Positions 61,786 through 64,000 of a DNA stretch of 64,000 bases are shown here, piece by piece. The translations under genes were made by a program, and so were the position numbers. The DNA lies in assembly GCA_029782355.1 (NCBI GenBank), contig JAKOUY010000031.1, positions 124,001 through 188,000 on the forward strand, in the 5' to 3' direction. Position 1 is the first letter of the stretch. Each line of letters starts with the position of its first letter. The notes under the pieces are model-generated. The model worked only from the letters and a program-made list of their open reading frames with translations, did no database searches and was not told where the DNA came from. The DNA is from Actinomycetes bacterium. GTDB taxonomy: Bacteria > Actinomycetota > Acidimicrobiia > Acidimicrobiales > Ilumatobacteraceae.

Positions 61786-62285
61786 GGGTCCTCCAAGCGC
61801 ACGGCTCGCCCGGCAGCGAGGAACAGCACGGTGGCGATCTCGGCCACTGCCCGGTTCAGCGCCCCGAGCTCGTCGCGGTAGCGGCGAGTCGCCGGATCGG
61901 CGGGAACGATGCCCAGACCGACCTCGTTGGAGACCACCACGGACGGTCCCGGCCGGGAGCTCAGCGCCTCGACCAGGGGAGCCGGGTCGACGGCCTCGCC
62001 GGCGAGGTGCAGGTTGTTGACCCACAGGGTCAGGCAGTCGACGATCAGCAGATCGTCCGCCGGTGCACCGGCGACGGCGTCGGCCAGGCGGCACGGCGCC
62101 TCGACGGTGGGCCAGGCCGGTCGCTCGGCACGGTGGCGGTCGATGCGCGCCGCCATCTCGTCGTCGAAGGCCTCACCGGTGGCGATCACCGTCACCGGTC
62201 CGGGGTGGCGCCGGCCGATCTCCACCGCCAGCGCCGACTTCCCGCTGCGCGCCCCGCCGAGCAGCAGCGTCACCGCACCCGGCAT
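61770..62285 (-). CDS. cobU: Adenosylcobinamide kinase / adenosylcobinamide-phosphate guanylyltransferase
   Basis: Phosphorylates adenosylcobinamide and adds GMP. 171 residues from an ATG overlapping the cobO stop (TGATG). Walker A LLLGGARSGKSALA at 7-20, the second P-loop region ATGEAFDDEMAARI, LLIVDCLTLWVNN and VVVSNEVGLGIVPADPATRRYRDELG are all canonical for CobU/CobP. Confidence 0.94.
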   Translation of the reverse strand: MPGAVTLLLGGARSGKSALAVEIGRRHPGPVTVIATGEAFDDEMAARIDRHRAERPAWPTVEAPCRLADAVAGAPADDLLIVDCLTLWVNNLHLAGEAVDPAPLVEALSSRPGPSVVVSNEVGLGIVPADPATRRYRDELGALNRAVAEIATVLFLAAGRAVRLEDPWALI

Positions 62286-62875
62286 CAGTAGTCGATGCCG
62301 CGCTTGGCGGCGATGCCCTGGCGGTAGGCGTGCTTGACCTCGCGCATCTCGGTGACCGTGTCGGCCACCTCGATCAGCTCGGGCGCCGCATCCCGCCCGG
62401 TGATCACCAGGTTGACGCGGCTGGGGCGGCCCTCCACGGCGGCGACCACCTCGGCCACGTCGACCCATCCCCAGGTGCACAGGTAGGTCAGCTCGTCGAG
62501 GATCACCAGCTGGAAGTCGCCGCTGTCGATCAGGTTGCGCGCCGTCTGCCAGGCCGCGGCGGCCACGCCCCGATCGTGTTCGAGGTCGGTGGAGTCCCAG
62601 GTGAAGCCGGCACCCAAGGCGTGCCACTCGACGCCGAGCTGGCGGCCGATGGCTTCCTCGCCGACCTTCCAGTCGCTGGACTTGATGAACTGGACCACGG
62701 CCACCCGCCAGCCGCGGGCCACGCCGCGCAGCATCACGCCGAAGGCTGCGCTGCTCTTGCCCTTGCCGTCACCGGTGTTCAGCACCACCACCGAGGGTGC
62801 GGTACGCAGCCCGTCGGGGCGTGGATCGTCGGTCAGCGGTTGGTCGTCAGGGGGTGGAGCGGGCGTCACAGGCAT
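62285..62875 (-). CDS. cobO: Cob(I)yrinic acid a,c-diamide adenosyltransferase
   Basis: Attaches the 5'-deoxyadenosyl ligand of coenzyme B12. 196 residues of BtuR/CobO type: the P-loop LNTGDGKGKSSAAFG at about 33-47, VVQFIKSSDWKVGE, FQLVILDELTYLCTWGWVD and VNLVITGRDAAPELIE. The first 25 residues are a polar extension. It heads the minus-strand cob operon and lies back to back with the B12 riboswitch of the plus strand. Confidence 0.95.
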   Translation of the reverse strand: MPVTPAPPPDDQPLTDDPRPDGLRTAPSVVVLNTGDGKGKSSAAFGVMLRGVARGWRVAVVQFIKSSDWKVGEEAIGRQLGVEWHALGAGFTWDSTDLEHDRGVAAAAWQTARNLIDSGDFQLVILDELTYLCTWGWVDVAEVVAAVEGRPSRVNLVITGRDAAPELIEVADTVTEMREVKHAYRQGIAAKRGIDY

Positions 62876-62899
62876 GCGCCGGCCGATGATACGGCGCTA

Positions 62900-63030
62900 G
62901 GGTGGCGTCATCCGCTCGCCGAGCGGATGTGTTGTCCCAGCGAAGCCGGTGAGAACCCGGCGCTGTCCCGCAACGGTGGTTCGTGCATCGCCACGACGAG
63001 CCCGGTCGCCTGGTCCAGCACGCGTACCCC
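62900..63030 (+). promoter_or_regulatory. Cobalamin riboswitch (aptamer part)
   Basis: The conserved core is readable: AGCCGGTGAGAACCCGGC at about 62945-62962, then GCTGTCCCGCAACGGTG, followed by a B12-box-like AGCCCGGTCGCCTGG near 63000-63014. Upstream hairpin CATCCGCTCGCCGAGCGGATG supplies a peripheral stem. These match the AdoCbl/cobalamin riboswitch pattern, and the gene behind it is a B12-type binding protein. Exact borders are approximate. Confidence 0.88.
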
Positions 63031-63076
63031 AACCCTCGAGGCAAGGGCGGTTCGCCGTGGCCACCGGCCACCGGCA

Positions 63077-63101
63077 CCTCCGTTGTCCTCCACAACGGAG
63101 G
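63077..63101 (+). promoter_or_regulatory. Riboswitch expression platform: hairpin hiding the ribosome binding site
   Basis: CCTCCGTTGT (63077-63086) pairs perfectly with ACAACGGAGG (63092-63101) around the loop CCTCC. The right arm ends in GGAGG, the ribosome binding site, only 5 nt before the btuF ATG. When this hairpin forms, translation should stop, giving B12-dependent control of translation rather than transcription. Confidence 0.8.
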
Positions 63102-63106
63102 ATCCC

Positions 63107-64000
63107 ATGACTGTCCCAACCGACACCCGATCGGGTCGAACGCGCCGCCGCGCCGTGCTCGCCGCCCTGGCGCTGGTCGCCGGCCTGGCAGCGTGCGGCG
63201 ACGACCGCGACATGCCGGCCGCCACCGTGCCGGCCACTCGGTCGACGACCACGGCGGGAGCTGGCGCCGGGACGACCGCATCGTCGATCGTATCGAGCGC
63301 GGCGTCGACGACGCCGGCGACCGTCGCGTCGACGACGGCATCGACGGCATCGACCGGGTCAACCGTGGCGGCCGAGACGACCGCGTCGGCCGGGTCGGCC
63401 GCGTCCACTGCCGCGGCTGCGCCGGCGCGCATCGTCAGCCTGTCGCCGTCGGCCACCGAGACGCTGTTCGCCATCGGCGCCGGCTCGCAGGTGCTGGCCG
63501 TCGACCAGTACTCGAACTTCCCGGCCGAGACCCAGACGATCCGCCACGACCTCGACGGCTTCGAGCCGAACGTCGAGACGATCGCCGCCCTGCACCCCGA
63601 CCTGGTCATCCACGACGGCACCCGCGACCTGCACGCCCAGCTGTCCAAGCTCGGCATCCGTGACCTGGCCGCGCCGGCTCCGGCCGACCTCGACGGGGTC
63701 TACTCCCAGATCGAGCAGCTCGGCGCGGCCACCGGGCATGTCGCCGACGCCGCCCAGGTGGTCGCCCGGATGACCGCCACGATCCAGTCGGCGGTGGCGT
63801 CGGCGCGGTCGTCGCGCGCCGGGACGCGGTACTTCCACGAGGTCGACAAGACGCTCTACACGGTGACCTCGACGAGCTTCATCGGCCAGCTGTACGCCCT
63901 GTTCGGGCTGGTCAACATCGCCGACGCCAGCGGCGGGAGCAACCCCTACCCGCAGCTCAGCGCCGAGACCGTGATCCAGGCCGATCCGCAGCTGATCTTC
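63107..64000 (+). CDS. btuF: BtuF-like cobalamin-binding lipoprotein (partial, C-terminus off the window)
   Basis: 298 codons open to the window edge, from an ATG behind a B12 riboswitch. The N-terminus has an Arg-rich region (TRRRAVLAALALVAG) and the lipobox LAAC with Cys30, so it is a lipoprotein. A Ser/Thr/Ala-rich linker runs to about residue 105. The binding domain begins ARIVSLSPSATETLFAIGAG, then VLAVDQYSNFPAE, LHPDLVIHDG and later ADPQLIF, the pattern of class III solute-binding proteins such as BtuF. The B12 ligand is inferred from the riboswitch and the neighbouring cob genes. Confidence 0.92.
   Translation, partial: MTVPTDTRSGRTRRRAVLAALALVAGLAACGDDRDMPAATVPATRSTTTAGAGAGTTASSIVSSAASTTPATVASTTASTASTGSTVAAETTASAGSAASTAAAAPARIVSLSPSATETLFAIGAGSQVLAVDQYSNFPAETQTIRHDLDGFEPNVETIAALHPDLVIHDGTRDLHAQLSKLGIRDLAAPAPADLDGVYSQIEQLGAATGHVADAAQVVARMTATIQSAVASARSSRAGTRYFHEVDKTLYTVTSTSFIGQLYALFGLVNIADASGGSNPYPQLSAETVIQADPQLIF

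Noticed and set aside
62876-62899. Riboswitch for the cob operon on the minus strand
   Set aside because: The B12 core motifs read only on the plus strand and the 5' leader of cobO is too short.

Overview
The window is about 70% GC, with dense genes, many GTG starts and frequent 4-nt GTGA/ATGA stop-start overlaps. Extracytoplasmic proteins carry Thr/Ala-rich linkers, and there are actinobacterial-type genes (Ino1, PAC2-family protein, DUF222/HNH endonuclease, actinobacterial SerC). This points to a free-living heterotrophic actinomycete, probably class Acidimicrobiia; the class is inferred from style and is not proved. No rRNA, tRNA, insertion sequence or phage gene was found.

Layout. 1-4.2 kb: the start of a sugar-type ABC ATPase, a small secreted protein, inositol-phosphate synthase and a LysR regulator. 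4.2-7.6 kb: a compact operon of PqqD-like protein, nucleotidyltransferase, PqqD-HprK-like fusion and Tat-exported Cys-rich protein, bracketed by two copies of a hairpin repeat. 7.6-11.1 kb: ilvB-ilvN-ilvC behind an Ile/Leu/Val leader peptide and attenuator. 11.2-15.6 kb: a second HprK/nucleotidyltransferase/PqqD locus with a 40-residue peptide, a 2-oxoglutarate dioxygenase and an EamA exporter; this is the best candidate for an undescribed RiPP-like system. 15.6-22.1 kb: metY, a secreted trypsin-like protease, an MMPL/RND exporter, a zinc-ribbon protein and a repeat-rich gap. 22.2-31 kb: a maltodextrin uptake and breakdown operon (malE-malF-malG-amylase-ATPase-malQ). 31-41 kb: histidine degradation, with hutH and an IclR regulator on the plus strand. 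Divergent from them is a seven-gene minus-strand run hutU-dioxygenase-def-hutF-hutI-serC-PAC2. HutG is absent and a peptide-deformylase homologue occupies its place. 41-46 kb: a hypothetical protein, a pore-like membrane protein, an HNH endonuclease gene broken by an amber codon, a phosphotransferase and a GNAT-dioxygenase fusion. 46-55 kb: threonine breakdown (tdh-kbl), an MFS carrier, a DUF2520 protein, a CsoR-type repressor with its operator, HIT, VIT, a CLC channel, a DUF2142 membrane protein and AlaX. 55-60 kb: a complete Liv-type ABC importer. 60-64 kb: cobalamin assembly (cobO-cobU-cobT-cobS), and divergently a B12 riboswitch in front of a BtuF-like lipoprotein cut by the window end.

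Metabolically the region links amino-acid synthesis (Ilv, MetY, SerC), amino-acid breakdown (Hut, Tdh/Kbl), sugar and amino-acid uptake and B12 supply. Several regulatory devices can be read directly: the ilv attenuator, a near-perfect 39-bp palindrome between hutU and the IclR gene, a CsoR-type operator, an inverted repeat over the metY promoter, and a riboswitch whose last hairpin hides the ribosome binding site.
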